A stretch of 64,000 nucleotides of DNA from positions 48,143,370 through 48,207,369 of the forward strand of contig CM054117.1 in the NCBI GenBank assembly GCA_028673005.1, written 5' to 3'. Below the pieces are notes generated by a model. The model saw only the letters and a program-made list of their open reading frames with translations. It was not told the origin of the DNA and ran no database searches. Position numbers and translations under genes: made by a program. Positions 24,741 through 39,905 of the stretch are shown piece by piece; the first letter of the stretch is position 1, and every line of letters begins with the position of its first letter. The DNA comes from Tanypteryx hageni (Eukaryota > Arthropoda > Insecta > Odonata > Petaluridae).

Positions 24741-27700
24741 TGGAAACCATCCTAAAAATAAAATTACACTTTTCACAGTAGAAAATGAATCTCGTGTTAG
24801 TGAAAACGAAATATTATTACCTCGTTTACTTCATCTGTTTCTGCGAATATTTATGCGTTTTTGAAACCGGATATTTTCAAATTTATGATGGTATCTCGTT
24901 ATGGTTATTTCTTACATTTTTATCCTTCAATTTTTAGGAATTTTTTAAAGATAAAATTAATTGAGTAAAATAGCAGCGTAAACAATATGCTCATTTTCCT
25001 GGAATATGCTGAACGACCTCCGATGGTCTTCGAAACGATAAGTATTGCCATATCTGTAGACAACACGATTCATATAATCCTTCTTAATTTCTTAGGGAAT
25101 AAACTTGGTCACCACGGATTCCGTAATAATGGGACTATTTCCGTAATAAATTTCGTAGAAACTCGTTATTCAGCGAGTTCTGCAGCTGACGGGTGTTCTT
25201 TCTGTGCAATTTCGGCGAGGAAACTACAGTATTACATATTTCCATTTAAATAACTAATGATGATTAGCTATTAAAATAACACAGTGGTCGGAGCTTTAAA
25301 ACCCTAGGGTGTGACTCGGACGCGACATGACCACGCCAAAGGAAACGCGTCACGCTAGCCAAATTATTTGAAATGGAAGGAGCTTAATTAGAGATGAACG
25401 ATAAATTATGTATGTATAAAAACGAATGTTGTCTGGAAAATGCGAAATTGTTAATAAATCTGTGGTACTAATGCAAAAAGTACGTGTAAAAAATCGCACA
25501 ATTTTTAACTTCAAATACCTCGTTTTCAAACTTTCAAACGAATTTATACCACACATAATTAATAGAACAGCGTATAAATACTAAAACGTAAATTAAAAAA
25601 AGACTTTCTTGGAAATAAAATGATTAATTCCTCATAATATTTAACTTATGTTCAAAACTTTAAAAGAGGGGAAATGAAAATTGGAATGTTATTCTCAGGG
25701 AGAGTGTGAGAGGAGGAAAGTGATGAAGCGTGCAGAAAATTTTTCGGTGCAATCAAAGAGCATTGACGTGTGCGTGCAACATTACAGGCATAATTTATGA
25801 GCGGCAAGAAAAAATAGTGAAAGGTAGTGTGCATCGTTCAATCCACTCTAAAGGCAATATAAAATTCCTTTTAAAGAATTATTTGAAGCAAGGCTATAGG
25901 TATAGGTTATAAATCCGCCGAAGCTGCCTAAGTTTTACTTTCCCCGACCAAATATGGAGACGAGGTATCTAGCAAACTTTGGCTGAACCAACTTCACCTT
26001 CGTTTAAGAGGCGCACACAAACATGCCCGGAAAAATTTCAAGAGATACAAACATGCTTTCCATGGTTATATATGTATTTGAGTGTATACAAACACACACA
26101 CACAGTATTTACGGAGTTATTACGTTATAAATCGAAAGTCGCCTTACATCCGCGTAATATGAAAAAAACTTCTCAGGAGTCGATGCTTTAGTGTCAACAT
26201 GTGTGACGCTCGTAATTGGAATTTTACCTCATAGCTAAGCTAAAATTGAGCTGAGAAATTATACGCGTCACTAATATGGAATCAGTTATGTAGATTGTTA
26301 CCTCAGGTAAAAGTGAAATCTTCTGATAGTTGAGGCAAAAATAATCGCACCGATCGAGTGCAGCTTTTATGCACTGCGTGGAGATTCGTTTAATAGCATA
26401 TAAATTTTACTATAAAAAATATATGCAAGACAAAAGGTTCCACATCACCCTAAATATCAAACATGAGCAGTTATTGCTATTTTTCGAACTTTAAATGCAC
26501 TGGTGTAGATTGCCAGATAAAATCACAGATGCAATTCAACGCGTAAACTTGTCACAGGAGCGAATGTACGATCTTGAAAATGTAAATATGTAATTGTTGC
26601 TTACGTTTGTTTATTTATTAATCTTTCGGCAGCATATCGCTTATAATTACTGATGCATGCATTTGTTCTTAAACTTCTGCGCATCAACTTAAAGCGATCA
26701 AAATTAAACATGCAAGTTTACAATATTGCATAGGGCCCATTATGCAACACCGTGAAATTTTTAATACGAGGTCAACGTATACATGTTTTACACATAATTT
26801 CCGAAGAGAATCGCATCCCTGCGAAAAATGGTTTTTTAGTCGAAGTAGGCATCTGCAAAATGAAAGGGCGTGACGGGAGAATCGGAAAAAGAATCTTTGA
26901 TACTATAAAAGAGAAAGGAAGATGATCCACAAAAATGTTGAACGAAATGTATCAACTTCGTGGCGTCAATTTTGGCGAGGACGTTTCCTATGGGAGAATC
27001 GTTCGGCAATGGGATAAGATATTTACCGATGTCCGCTTCTAAGGTTAGCGCTTTATTAAGAGGCAGCTTTTCCTATCTAGAGGCAACATTTTACCAGTCT
27101 TTGGAAGGATGGAGACAAAAAAGTTTCGATATAATTACCAGGCATCAGCCAAAAAATCAATCGGACCAGTCCTTGCTTCGTGTGCTGAGAGAAAATTTCG
27201 TGTTTTGTAATTAATACTTAATGTAGATAGAAAGTACTAAGAAAACCAGATGCTCACTCTGGTTACAAAGAAGCCGCCATCAGTGGTGGTTTACAGGCAG
27301 TTGATACTAATAAGAAATTAGTGATTATTTTTGAAATCTTGTACCCTAAGATGTATTCGTGACAAAAATCAGTTTTGGAAAAATAACCAACAGACAAGCA
27401 TAAATTTATGTGTACAAATGTTTTAAAAATATAAAAACTGATATAATTCCCACAAGCTTGTAACATCGATTACAGTAAAACAAATTTATAGTACAAGCGG
27501 TTTGTTGAAGAGGTCGCCGTCACATGCATTGGATAAGTTTCTCTATATTTGCCGGGAAAACTTTCCCTCGAAGAGAACAAAATTTCGGCGCCAAAATATT
27601 TATGCGATACATAAATCGTGATGAGGGTAGACAAAGAAAATGGTTTGGCATATTTCTGGAGGGATAGAAACGTCATAGGAGACTACCGAAAGCGGAATCA

Positions 27701-28400
27701 TAGGTAAACAAGTACAATCCCCTTCGTAAAGTAAGAGATAGAAGGTCATTTTCTTAAACATTTTCAGGTTTCTGGTTCGCCTCCCCCTTTGGGAAGAAGA
27801 TAACCCGCACAATAGTTTGTTTACAATACTGTTAAATGAGAAATCGAACTCCTTAAACGTTTTACAGTTATGGAGTTAGATTTCTCATTTAACGTCAATT
27901 TAGCCGTAGTCTCCACCTTTACCTATCTGTCTACAATCCTATTTCCAAGTTTCGAATTTTCCGATTTTAGGGACACCTAGAGTAAACTCTATAACAACTT
28001 GGAAAATCAATTTCAATGGAAAAATAATAGATTAATAAAAGCTATCAAATTCAAGACAGATTTTTCAAATATCTCTTAAAACAAAAAGTTGATTGTCCAC
28101 AGACGGACAGACAGATAGAATGTTTGCATAAGCACTTTTTTCTTTAAAATAACTTGCTAAAACTGAGAAAATATGAAGCATTTTTTGGGATAGAAGAATC
28201 TTTTTAAAAACCTTTCAATGAGAAAATTTGCATATATAAGGTCAACTGTAATGCGTCTTTCAGAAGTTAAGACAACGAATCTGAGAGTTCAGCTGATAAA
28301 GCAGTGGCGTTAATATGTATGATACCTCACCGTTCCCCATCATCTCAATGAAGTAATTAAATCCCTACGTAATTTATCTCTCTGAAAACGTAGCCACGAT
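24741..28400. other. Unannotated intergenic DNA
   Basis: 3.7 kb of AT-rich sequence. The frames at 24987-25253 and 26960-27214 have no known motif or splice support. A GACGGACAGACAGATAG block at about 28102-28118 resembles tails of interspersed repeats. Confidence 0.4.
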
Positions 28401-28629
28401 CAGGGCCGGCCCGTGCACGGGTGTAACGTGTCCACCCCACACGAGAGGCCGATAATTGGGGGTGGCCAACAAGTGTTTAGGTGCTTCTTCCGACAAATGG
28501 AGGGGCTGTTTATTGGCTGAATTGGATTCAGTAATGTCTGAGCACATAAGACGCATGAAAAATCAGAAGAAGGTAGTTTTCTCATATTTAGGGCACATGA
28601 TTCAAATTTAATTATAAATCTCATTTCAG

Positions 28630-29440
28630 GGAAAATTATTGAAGTGATTTTAGACATGCGTAGAATAGCGAGGTATTTTTCAATAATCCTTGACTCTAGC
28701 ATGGATGTAATCCATACGGAACAAATTACCGTAGTAATAGGTTTTGTAGAAATTATTACCGAAATGAGAAGAGCTGAAATCCACGAGCACTTCCTTGGGT
28801 TTTACCCAATTACGGAATAACTGGAGAGGGATTTACCCCATGTTCTAAAAATGTTGGAAGATTAAAATTTTAATGTTCAGTATATCGGAGGCCATGGTTA
28901 CGACAATTCTGCCAATATGCGTGGTAAGCACAATGGCTTACAAAAAGGAATTTTAGATATCAATTCACGAAATTTTTTGTGTCATGCGCTTCTTACAGTC
29001 TAAATCTTAATGATTAATGAAGAGGCAAAGGTCATCCTTGAAACTGTAGAGTTCTTCAATGCTGCGCGGGAATTGTTTTTTTCTTCCTCTTCTGCTAAAG
29101 AAAAATATTTAAAAAATTAACATTGAAACCAGTTTCAGAGACTAGGTGGGAGAGTAGGATAAATGCAATAAACTATTGAGATTTGAAATCGCAGGAATTT
29201 ACAATAGTCTTACCGAGTTGATAGATGGAACAAATGTAGATATGACCACTCGCTACCAGGCCCAATGCTTGGCTGCAAAACTTCAGAGCTTTAAATTTGT
29301 ATGCTCAGTCGTTATATAGTACGATATTCTATCTAATTCAGTATTGTTAGCGAATTGCTGCAGAAGCCGAAGCTAAACATCAAAACTTGCATTGATCTTA
29401 TAAAAGTTTTAATCGATATTTTAAATGAAAAGCGTTCAGA
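28630..29440 (+). pseudogene. hAT transposase (DDE domain) pseudogene
   Basis: One frame reads KIIEVILDMRRIARYFSIIL, then DSSMDVIHTEQITVVIGFVE, then EHFLGF. This is the first catalytic-Asp block of hAT transposases in the ZMYM/TTF-type zinc-finger group (YFSIILDxxxDVxHxEQ). In the same frame, GGHGYDNSANMRGKHNGLQK matches the second-Asp block (GxxYDNxxNMxGxxxGxQ). Further on, TELIDGTNVDMTTRYQAQCL and KLQSFKFV match the following helical region. Stops after 28970 and at about 29315, and shifts between blocks, disable it. The N-terminal zinc finger and the C-terminal dimerisation domain were not found. Confidence 0.8.
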
Positions 29441-29456
29441 CAAAGGGTTTAACACT

Positions 29457-29670
29457 AGAACGCCCGGACGGGTCAATTTGACCCGAAGGAGAATTTGAAT
29501 GCGTTTTTCTACTGTAATATGACCCTGAACCCAATTTCCTCTCTTGAATTTTAATCATGTTAGAAGGTATTTACGCACAAGAGATTTTAATCTTGTCATG
29601 ACAGTATGTCATGAATTATAAAGAAATTTACCTCGGACGCCCGAACGGGTCATTTTGACCCGAGTGTAGA
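29457..29670. repeat. Two tandem units with GGGTCA-TGACCC palindromes
   Basis: CGGGTCAATTTGACCCG at 29469-29485 recurs as CGGGTCATTTTGACCCG at 29646-29662, 177 bp apart. Both are preceded by CGCCCGGA or CGCCCGAA and followed by AGAAT and TTTTC blocks. A TTAACACTAG start at 29449 resembles a piggyBac-type TTAA junction, but no matching far end was seen. Confidence 0.55.
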
Positions 29671-30215
29671 ATGAAACGTATTTTCTTCAACATGGAATGC
29701 TAAAACGCTTCCATGTTATCGCAGCCAATGACATTGAATTACTATTTTTCCATCTGTTCCTTGCATTCAACCCTCTATCTCTAACCCTCCCTCCCTCCCC
29801 TATTCCCCCCTTCCATGGTACTACTAAGTTCAACGTTCAACGTTTGTTGAATCCCTTCCCTCCGAACTCCCTCCCAACATTCCCTCTCTCTTACTCTGCA
29901 TTTATATAGTCGTTTAGATAAGCAAAAGAATCCAAACTGAATCCCAGTCCCATTAGGATTACGAACTTTTGCGAAAAATCCTACGATAATATAAGGCAAT
30001 TTATGCACTCGTATATATTATACGTACTAGGGAGATACTCATTGAAATTCAACGGGAAAGTTTTTTGTGAAATTAAAAATGAACATAAATATACCTTCAC
30101 TTTCTTTGGGTGGCAAGGAAACAAACTTCGTTCTTTTAGGCGTTCGTTGTTTTAAGTTTCTAACTCCTAAGATGATTCTAAGTACCTAATTGTAATATGC
30201 AAATGATTAATGTTC

Positions 30216-30648
30216 TAATGTAAAAATAGACTTATTATAATTCCACATACATTTTATTCAAAACGACTTAGGTTTCGTTTCAATGCAACTTCATCAGGTC
30301 CGGTAGCAATTTGTAGTAAATGGCACAATGGATGGGTGGGGGAGGGTGAGTTGGGGGAGAATAAAGAAAGAAATTGTGGAGCGAACGATCATTGGAGGAA
30401 AGGAGTGAACGTTGAAATCGGTTGAGCTCAGTGAAGTCACTCCCTTCCTGCAATGGTCGTTCGCCCCACAATTTCTTTCTTTATTCACCCCCAACTCACC
30501 CTCCCCCACCCACCCAGTGTACCTATTACTCCAAATTGCTACCGGCTTTGAATTTATTTCACCTGATGATGTTGTATTGCAACGAAACCTAGGTCGTTTT
30601 GAATAAAATTTATGTGGAATTACAATAAGTCTCTTTATTTTTACATTA
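30216..30648. mobile_element. Palindromic element with two hammerhead-like cores
   Basis: Arms of about 200 bp (30216-30415 and 30430-30648) are inverted copies. They run from ATTTTATTCAAAACGAC inward through GGTGAGTTGGGGG and AGAAAGAAATTGTGG. Each arm carries the motif CTGATGA, a hairpin, GAAAC, and CCTAGGTC (30563-30595, +) or CCTAAGTC (30265-30297, -). Next to the + core, the segment before CTGATGA (ATTTATTTCAC) is complementary to the one after TC (GTTTTGAATAAA), as stem I requires. The element is nested inside the hAT transposon and has no coding capacity. Confidence 0.75.
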
Positions 30649-31017
30649 TGAAGAATTTCCACCATGTGACGCCTGAAACCATCAACTATATTAATGTTCT
30701 ACATTCAAATGTATTCCTACTCGTAAATAACGCAACGAATGTTGTTTATATTCGTTGCTATGAAAGGAATTTCTCTCCCCTTCTCTCTCTCGTACCCATT
30801 ATAAGAGCATTCAAAGCACACTTTCATCCATAAGGATTGAAATAACAATAGGATTTCGAGGTTTAACAATGTAAATGGGTTGGCATGGCAACATCCCGTT
30901 AAATGGCAAGATTTCCCCAAAATATGTGAATTAAACGTTTAACATGAGGAATTTCGAACTGTAGGCGGGAAAAGATGAACAGAATGAGAAACGGCATAGT
31001 TTTTTTCTTTAAAATGG

Positions 31018-31170
31018 ACTAGGTCCGAAGATCATAGGTTAATTATTTCGAATTTAGATCTCAAAAAGAATAAAAGCCTGCTAGTCAAAAAGTCGATTTT
31101 TACGTGTTATCATATGGGAAATGGAAAGGCCTACCTTGGAGTCGAACCTAGGACTTTTTTCGAGATTTAT
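31018..31170 (-). mobile_element. SINE-like element, copy A
   Basis: Read on the minus strand: TCCTAGGTTCGACTCCAAGG (Pol III B-box-like), then CCCATATGATAACACG, AAAATCGA, AGCAGGCTTTTATTCTTTT and ATGATCTTCGGAC. The copies at 37590 and 47521 have the same order. No A box is obvious upstream, so the copies are probably 5'-truncated. Inserted in the hAT transposon. Confidence 0.6.
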
Positions 31171-32380
31171 TATCGTCGTCATCTTACAATATGTAGATCA
31201 ATCATTCCTGCCAAATATCAAAAATGAATCTAGCTCCATTATTGAGTTATTCTTATTTTTATAACGTGACAGAGGGAGTCACAAAGGGACAGAATCGATT
31301 CTCGAAGTTTAACAATGATCTGGCCGATATTTTCTAAAAATATGTTATTTCAATGTTTAATATGAGAGATTTCGAAAGATAGGCGGAAAAGATGAGTATA
31401 ATAAGAAACTTTATTAATTTTCCACTTAAATTTTCCATTTTATATGAATTGTTCTTTTGAAATGCATCACAAAAATTTGCTCATTTTCTTTAAAGTTATG
31501 TCTTGATGTTTTAATATATTAATTTTTTTGTGAAATTGTTTTTATAGTATTAATTTTACACTTTCAAAACAAATAAAATATTGTTTGATTTTCATAATGC
31601 AAAACTAACACGTGTTGTCCAGAGTTAGTTGAATAAAGTTTTGTTATTACTATTGGTGTGATTATAAATAAATACGTATAATCCTATTCTTTATGTTATT
31701 GCTTTCATAAACTATATTTTACATACTTTAATTTATACCTCAGTTGAAAATCTATTGGCAAATACAACACAAAATTATACAGATTTGCTTCGCCAGCCTC
31801 GGGAGTAAGGTTCTGTCTCATCGGTTGGCAGTGCCGCGGTTAATAAGACAAAAGACTTAGTAAAGAACTGGATTAGGCAGAAGTTCCAAACTTGGAGGTC
31901 GCTATGGTCACATTTTCGGTCTTGATCTAGTCTAATAATTTTTTTCTATCTCCTAACTAAAGAGAAAACTAAACTTATTTCTCGTTTTATATATTCGGTG
32001 GGCGATCCTATTGAAACTCGGTAGGAGCCTTTTTTGTCATGCCGTGAATCGTAGAACTTAGATCTTTGGGGTCCGTCTTCATTGTTAGAAATTTAGCCGA
32101 GCGGAGGGGTGGGGGGAGAGCATCTGTTCTCTTAGATGGGGTAGGCGATGAAATCTATACGCAATTTATCTAAAGCGGGTTGACGATCGACGTCTTGAGC
32201 ATCCCTGCTATACAGAATATTATGTACGAACACTCGGAATAGGAATTGAAAATCCGGTGATGATAATGGAGAGAGGTACCGAGATATGTGTGATTATGGG
32301 GGAGGGAGGGAGTGAGGGGGCGGGGCAGCTTGTTTCAGCACACGGGCGGCCAATACTCACGCGCCGGCCCTGGCCACGAT

Positions 32381-33099
32381 TATGTTCATTATGATTATCT
32401 TTCAGGCTAAGAAGTCCCCAAAGGATTCCGGAAGCATAGTTAGGCCACCGTAAAATTAATCATCGACGAGTCGACAAATACTACTGATAAATTCAAGTTG
32501 TGCAAGAGGAATTCAAATTTTTACTGTCCAAGGGCAATTACTCAAGACCAGACTAAATAGGAAAATAAAAAGCTTCAAACTCACATATTTCAAGACATTG
32601 AGCGGTAATGCCCATTTTTAACGACGCCTTGCATATTATTAGGGTATAATTTAAGAAATGCGCGTTCGAGCGAAGCAAGATTATCAACGGATGGCTACAA
32701 TATTCCAGAAAAAAAACACAAGACAAAAGTAAAGTACGTGATAACACTCCTACCAAACCAGCATCCACGATGCTAACCAGATAACGCGCGCGTACACACA
32801 CATTATCGCTTGCACTGATTATCGGCATTCAGGTTGCTGGTTTCCAGTACTGTTGAGGCAGGAAAGTGATTTAATTTCTTTCCAATTGTTGGTGTAGCCA
32901 TTTCAATTAGCGCGATAGCTTTTTTCTGAGCTACTAGGCAGTAAATAAACCATGTAAGTTAAGAAATATCGCGAAGCACTCGTGTCACAATGAGATGAGT
33001 AAAGAAGTACGAGTTTAGATCTTGGTGTATGAAGATTTTTTTAAGCGCTTACAGTATGCGCGTGTGTGTTTTGGACCCCGTCTAATCTGAAAAAATCCA
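32381..33099. other. Unannotated intergenic DNA
   Basis: Sequence resumes immediately after the hAT target duplication. No gene is recognised. Confidence 0.4.
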
Positions 33100-33175
33100 A
33101 AGCTGCTTGCAGGGTTCGAACCACCTAACCTGAGATAATCATCGCGTAAGACGAGTTATTTAGTTATCTCGGACT
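33100..33175 (-). other. tRNA-like sequence with perfect B box
   Basis: On the minus strand, GTGGTTCGAACCCTGC is a canonical T-arm/B-box sequence. It is preceded by a GAGATAACTAAATAACTCG D-arm-like block and a 12-nt TCTTACGCGATG loop region. The acceptor stem does not close cleanly. Probably a tRNA-derived SINE head. Confidence 0.4.
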
Positions 33176-36083
<2,908 letters not shown>

Positions 36084-36167
36084 CAGAGCCGTCTCTAAGA
36101 CCCGCGCGGCCCTCATAGGCGCGGGGCCCTGGGCGACTGCCCTCCCCTCCCCCTTCAGACGGCTCTG
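36084..36167. mobile_element. Very short TIR unit, hAT-like
   Basis: CAGAGCCGTCT at 36084-36094 is perfectly inverted at 36157-36167. The outer CATTTA and TAAATG also pair. The GC-rich interior (GCGCGGCCCT and GCGGGGCCCT) resembles hAT-derived MITE sequence. No direct flanking duplication was seen. Confidence 0.5.
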
Positions 36168-37589
36168 CCTAAATGTATTGTATTACTGTAATGTACCTTT
36201 CCAGAACTTTTATTGTAGCAACAACTTTAAACAAACTATTATTGTTGTTCGTAGCAACCGCTATAAACAAAGTGCGTTTTATTTAGTTGGGGCACATACG
36301 TACCGGAAGCATTTCCATTAATACGGACGATTATCTACATTACTATTCGCAAGAACGTCTATATCACCTATGTATTTTCTCTTAATATTTCTTTGTATCT
36401 TCCTTACTGTTTCATTTTCGTAATATCAATCCGTTGCTAATTTACCTCTTCTGGCATTTCCCGATAGAACTAAGAGCTCATCAAATCGACAAACACATAC
36501 ATAGCATCTTTGCAGAGTATATGCCAACTAATGGGTATAATAAGACGTTTCATATTTGCTATTTAGTATTAATTAGTATAGAGATAGATTGAATAGAATA
36601 GAACGAACTCGGACTTCACAGCATAGTGGCGCCTCCATTTGTTCAAAAATATGTTATAAACGCTAAAAGTGTACGTTTGTTGAAGAGAAATTCCGGTCTA
36701 AGTTAAGGCGATTTCTTTTTTAATTTATGAAATGGCAATTAGTTATTATTTGCATTAAAACCATTAAATATATATATTTATTCCTGCAAGATTCATTTAA
36801 AAAAATTTGCTCCGAAAAGGTTATTTAAAACATTATCAATTAGTTTGAGGATTTTTAATTGCACAATTTTATGCCGTGTGTAAATTAAATTGAAATACTT
36901 GAAAATCCAAATCGACGTACTTTTCGACAGAATGAATCATCTAATAATAAGATAATGACAGATATACGGTTTAGCGAGGAGATTTTCCGTAATTTACGAT
37001 TTAAAGGGATGTAAAAATACATTACATTTTAACTCAATAATTCTACCTTGAAGTTATTTTTTGTTAATCGATAGGTTAATTTTGTTATATTATTAAATAA
37101 TTTATGCTTATATTCCTTAATCTTTGTGAATTGATTGTAACTTTTTCTTTAAATTCCATTTTGAACTATAGTAAACTGATGATTTATTGTAAAATAAATG
37201 TTTTTAAAACGTTTTACTGAACTTGCAATTTTAAAATTTAAAAGCGAATGATGAACAACAATATTTTTGTTATAAGTGAGCAAATGAAAACTATTATAAA
37301 TGCGAATCTCTAGTAATTTTAGAGTGATGAAGATAGCTACCATATCAATACGACAATGAAAGAATGTCACCTGACTAGCCCCGACGAAATGATGTAGCAT
37401 TTTTTCAGTATGTGTAACTTGGCATTACTGAAAGATTAATGTTATGTAATCTAATATGTAAAAATGACTTCGTCGTCGTCGGTGGGTGGGAAAGCGGAAC
37501 TGTAATGCTATTTTTAACAAACTTTCTGAGTAGCTAGAAGATTGAAATTTGGTGGGATGTTTGATTTGTAAAGTAAAAGCCATTTACGA
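36168..37589. other. Unannotated intergenic DNA
   Basis: AT-rich, no gene recognised. Confidence 0.4.
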
Positions 37590-37741
37590 AAAATATTTTC
37601 CAAAATCGACCCGGGTTCGATTCCTGAGAATAATTTCTATTCCCCATAAGATAACATGGAGAAATCGATATTTAGACCTGCAAGTATATTTTCTTTTGCT
37701 TATTAAAATTCACATATTTGACCTTCGATCTCCGGACTAAG
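37590..37741 (+). mobile_element. SINE-like element, copy B
   Basis: CGACCCGGGTTCGATTCCTG contains a perfect B box. It is followed by TTCCCCATAAGATAACATGG, AAATCGA, TTTTCTTTTGCTTATTAAAA and TCGATCTCCGGACTAAG. Same order and similar length (about 150 bp) as the copies at 31018 and 47521. Confidence 0.6.
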
Positions 37742-37989
37742 ACTGCATTAAAGAAAAATGACAATAGTTTCTTATTCTTAACGTCTTTTATCGCCTTCGA
37801 ATCGAAATCTCTCGAATTTAACGCTTTAATATAATATTTTAACAAAATTTAGCGTTTTTAAGAAGAAGTTGCCAACCAATTGCATTGTTGACCTCGAAAT
37901 GCTATTGCTCTCACATATACTCCCGTTCCCTCCGGACCTCAATGGACCATCCCTGCCCAACAAATAGGTATCAGAGATATCTCAGAATT

Positions 37990-38200
37990 AGTTTTTAATT
38001 TATCCATATACGTAGAATGGAGAAAGTATTGTCTTTATGAAAAAATTCGAATTCGAGATTTCAACGAAAATACGTTCTGAGGTCTCATGAACACGTTTTG
38101 ACTATTTTCACGATGGTGACTGTTTATTTCTGTCTGTCTGTCTGTATGTGATTTTTACTTTCTCTATATGTAGTATAGGGAAAAGTATTGTTTTTATAAA
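37990..38200 (+). repeat. Dispersed repeat, copy 1 (related to 42257-42420)
   Basis: GAGAAAGTATTG, a TTTCAACG block, AAATACGTTCTGAGGTCTC, GAACACG, then TGACTATTTTCACGAT and a CTGT run appear in the same order at 42257-42420. A second TTTTTACTTTCTCTATATG start lies at 38152. Resembles common RTE-type or Helitron-type invertebrate repeats. Class uncertain. Confidence 0.5.
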
Positions 38201-38374
38201 CATGAAAAAATGCGCAGAAGTTGAAATGATTGTGTTACCATATGACACAATTTTATTCACCGAAGACGTCTGGCGTAGCCCAGGCATCGTCGGGTACTTT
38301 TATCTAGTTATTTCTATAAAAATGGCTTTCCGAACAAAAAATGTCTTTGTTGCGATGTTAAACAAAATAAATAA

Positions 38375-38378
<4 letters not shown>

Positions 38379-38439
<61 letters not shown>
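38379..38439. repeat. (AT)n microsatellite
   Basis: An AT run preceded by AAAT repeats. Confidence 0.97.
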
Positions 38440-38442
<3 letters not shown>

Positions 38443-39165
38443 GAATTTCTATTTAATAAAACATTAGAAAATTATCGATTTTTTTGCGTATGCTACTCGA
38501 TCTCATGTCCAGGTGGAATCACGATAAAACCTTATTAATTAAAATCATCTTGCGTTGTTGATAAACTTATGTAATTGCCCAGTTACTTTACATTATTATT
38601 TTAATTTGAAATCAAATTTTATTACTTTTAAAGCTAACTTAGAGTCTCGAAATATCTGCGGATGCCGAAAGTCTCAAATTTAGGAAAAACTCGATAGGCA
38701 TAATAAAATTCTACCTTTATTACCATTGACTGCCAGTTACAAATACAGGGCATCCCAAAATGAGTACATCAAAAACAAAGTTGAACATATTTTATGGTAT
38801 TTGGGATAAGGCAAAAAATCTAAAGTAAATAACCTCTGAAGGGTTGAAGGTATTATATGAGTTAATAATCAACCTTGCATTCATTTTCTGATTACAGAAC
38901 TTATCATTAAATATCTTGTTAATGATGTTCTATTATCCTTCCTTACGGCTGTGCTGAGAAGTGTGTGTGTGTGAATTAAATCGATAAAAGTTAATGACGG
39001 GTAGCATTTATAAGTTTATTAAATAAATTCAATAACATTTTCAGCATTTTAGAGGTTTTTTCTTTAGAATTATGCTCTGATCAAAATTATAATAGTAGTC
39101 TTGATATATTTGTCTGTATGTTTATCAGGAACACTCCCCTTCATGAGAAATATTAAATTCATATA
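38440..39165. other. Unannotated intergenic DNA
   Basis: A CAGGGCATCCCAAAATGAG segment near 38745 resembles ends of some DNA transposons, but no partner end was found. Confidence 0.35.
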
Positions 39166-39425
39166 AAATAACTTTAATGAAATCATTTTGTATGCTCTAA
39201 AAAGTGAAAAAGAAATCTAAAATTTACATAATTGAATGTTTTATGAAGTAAAGATTGTTATGGGCATATAAAATTGTATAGCTTAATGTTAAACGAATAT
39301 ATCTTTTCCACACAAGTTTTACTTCCTCAAAACTATATTTACTTTCTGGAACTTCAATTAGGTTATTTTTATATTTATTGTTTACTTTTTAGTGCATATA
39401 AAAGTTGTTTTTATTATTATTTTCT
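39166..39425. repeat. Palindrome, family P1, copy 1
   Basis: The left AAAATAACTTTAATGAAATC, GCTCTAAAAAGTG and CATAATTGAATGTT blocks are inverted on the right as AACTTCAATTAGG, TTTACTTTTTAGTGCATA and TAAAAGTTG. The centre lies near 39295. Diverged arms of about 120 bp, no coding capacity. Confidence 0.6.
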
Positions 39426-39619
39426 TTGAAATATTTAAACTTAATACGTAATTCACCTGTCGTATGTGACGAAGAATTCCGCTTGGCGGAAACTTCTCGA
39501 TTTTATACCTCAGAAAGTATGAATCGTATTAATGTGATCTCAAGGAATATTTTATAGAAACTCGTGTAACTGCCTGTCAAATATGACGGGAATGCATAAA
39601 TTTAGCATTACGGTAAAAT

Positions 39620-39905
39620 TAAATTTGATTTAAAAATTAATGAAACCAACTTTAATGTACACTAAAAAGTAAAAACAAAATTCACATAATTAAATGTTCC
39701 AGAATATAAAAATAGTTTAGCAAAAAAATGTCCTGGCGAAGAGATATTATTGAATATTTATTCGTTTAACAATACGCTACACAACTTTTATATGCCCAAA
39801 ACTATTTTTACTTAATTTAAATTTTAATTATGAAAATTTTAGATTTATTTTTTACTTTTTAGTGCATATAAAACGTGTTTCATTAAAAATTAAATCTTTG
39901 ACAAA
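39620..39905. repeat. Palindrome, family P1, copy 2
   Basis: Left TTAATGAAACCAACTTTAAT and ACACTAAAAAGTAAAAAC are inverted on the right as TTTTTACTTTTTAGTGCATA and GTTTCATTAA. The same modules occur in copy 1 and in the half copy at 41045-41170. Confidence 0.6.

Larger units (their letters stand above)
28401..32372 (+). mobile_element. Decayed full-length hAT transposon with perfect 8-bp TSD
   Basis: The left end CAGGGCCGGCCCGTG and the complement of the right end CAGGGCCGGCGCGTG match at 14 of 15 positions. The flanking octamer GCCACGAT is identical at 28393-28400 and 32373-32380, the diagnostic hAT target duplication. A hAT transposase relic lies at 28630-29440 on the + strand. The right half has been invaded by a tandem unit (29457-29670), a palindrome (30216-30648) and a SINE-like element (31018-31170), which explains the 3972-bp length. 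Transposition ability is lost, because the transposase has stops. Confidence 0.85.

Noticed and set aside
29449..32000. piggyBac-type element starting TTAACACTAG
   Set aside because: A matching right end (CTAGTGTTAA) was not found inside the hAT element.
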